Of a stretch of DNA of 54,307 bases, positions 54,258 to 54,307 are shown piece after piece. The stretch's first letter is position 1, and each line of letters starts with the position of its first letter. Origin of the DNA: UBA1723 sp045641625 (GTDB taxonomy: Bacteria; Bacteroidota; Bacteroidia; Bacteroidales; Paludibacteraceae); the NCBI GenBank assembly GCA_045641625.1, contig JAZUHH010000094.1, forward strand, positions 1 through 54,307. The letters run 5' to 3'. The position numbers were made by a program, and so were the translations under genes. The notes below the pieces were generated by a model. The model was not told the origin of the DNA and ran no database searches. It saw nothing but the letters and a program-made list of their open reading frames with translations.

Positions 54258-54307
54258 ATGGAAAACTTGAAAGATGATATATTAGAAAAGAAAAGACAAC
54301 TTAGTCA
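54258..54307 (+). CDS. Partial gene running off the window
   Basis: An open frame starts at the ATG 54258 (MENLKDDILEKKRQLS) and continues past the end. Only 16 codons are visible and no family can be named. Its promoter element just upstream supports a real gene. Confidence 0.4.
   Translation, partial: MENLKDDILEKKRQLS

Larger units (their letters stand above)
33307..54307. mobile_element. Integrative conjugative element, left part (CTnDOT-type tra/mob)
   Basis: From the 3' end of tRNA-Asp to the window end the genes form an ICE: replication initiator, tyrosine integrase, tra operon, ParA operon, mob operon and cargo including a toxin-antitoxin pair. Base composition falls clearly below that of the chromosome. 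The left boundary is inferred from the tRNA. I looked for a second copy of the tRNA 3' end (TTCGAGTCCCGTCCATACCG) up to 54307 and did not find one, so the right end lies outside the window or uses a different core. Confidence 0.8.

Overview
The window is from a Bacteroidota chromosome, most likely order Bacteroidales. The evidence is the promoter grammar (TAnnTTTG at -7, TTG/TTTG near -33), the weak Shine-Dalgarno use, a type IX secretion (T9SS) type-B C-terminal domain, exported lipoproteins with short SC lipoboxes, and a conjugative module whose gene order matches CTnDOT-type elements (traA, two DUF3408 genes, traE-F-G-I-J-K-M, mobA-B-C). Species cannot be read from the sequence.

Bases 1-9.8 kb are core chromosome. 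A 5S rRNA with its terminator closes an rRNA operon. It is followed by a same-strand run: topoisomerase IV subunit B, lipid kinase, cytidine deaminase, LptB-like ABC ATPase, QueC, XseA, a nitroreductase-like lipoprotein, a PfkB sugar kinase and a UmuC polymerase. Bases 9.97-22.5 kb are a cell-envelope block. It opens with a 2,709-residue secreted protein (GH8-like catalytic region, long Ig/DUF11-like stalk, T9SS type-B tail). A three-gene set follows: a CHASE2 membrane sensor, an exported WG-repeat/caspase-like protease and an exported DUF4384-like protein. Bases 22.5-25.6 kb hold a REP-associated tyrosine transposase bracketed by three REP palindromes, a membrane protein, a peptide deformylase and a flavodoxin-like lipoprotein. 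Bases 25.6-28.7 kb are a visibly AT-richer two-gene island of unrecognised exported proteins. Core genes return at 28.8-33.3 kb: purA, a lipoprotein, hemW, an Lcl/DUF1566-like exported protein and tRNA-Asp(GTC).

Immediately 3' of tRNA-Asp the sequence becomes AT-rich and an integrative conjugative element begins, running to the end of the window. Left to right it has a replication-initiator-like gene behind iteron-like repeats, a tyrosine integrase, the mating-pair operon (read leftward: acidic membrane protein, traE, traF, a large unknown gene, traG, traI, traJ, traK, traM), the traA/ParA operon (ParA, two DUF3408 paralogues, a small protein), a 39-unit 8-bp tandem array, the mob operon (MobA-like RHH protein, HUH relaxase, VirD4-like coupling protein), an orphan cargo gene and a HigBA-type toxin-antitoxin pair. 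A new gene starts 50 bases before the window ends. The right end of the element is not visible.

The most notable points are: (i) a shared leader just downstream of the promoters of the three transfer operons, suggesting one regulon; (ii) the 8-bp, three-variant array beside the ParA operon; (iii) the exported caspase/CHASE2/DUF4384 set; (iv) a replication protein built from two similar halves; (v) an unknown 393-residue gene inserted between traF and traG; and (vi) a transfer operon that stops at traM, with no traN to traQ in the window.
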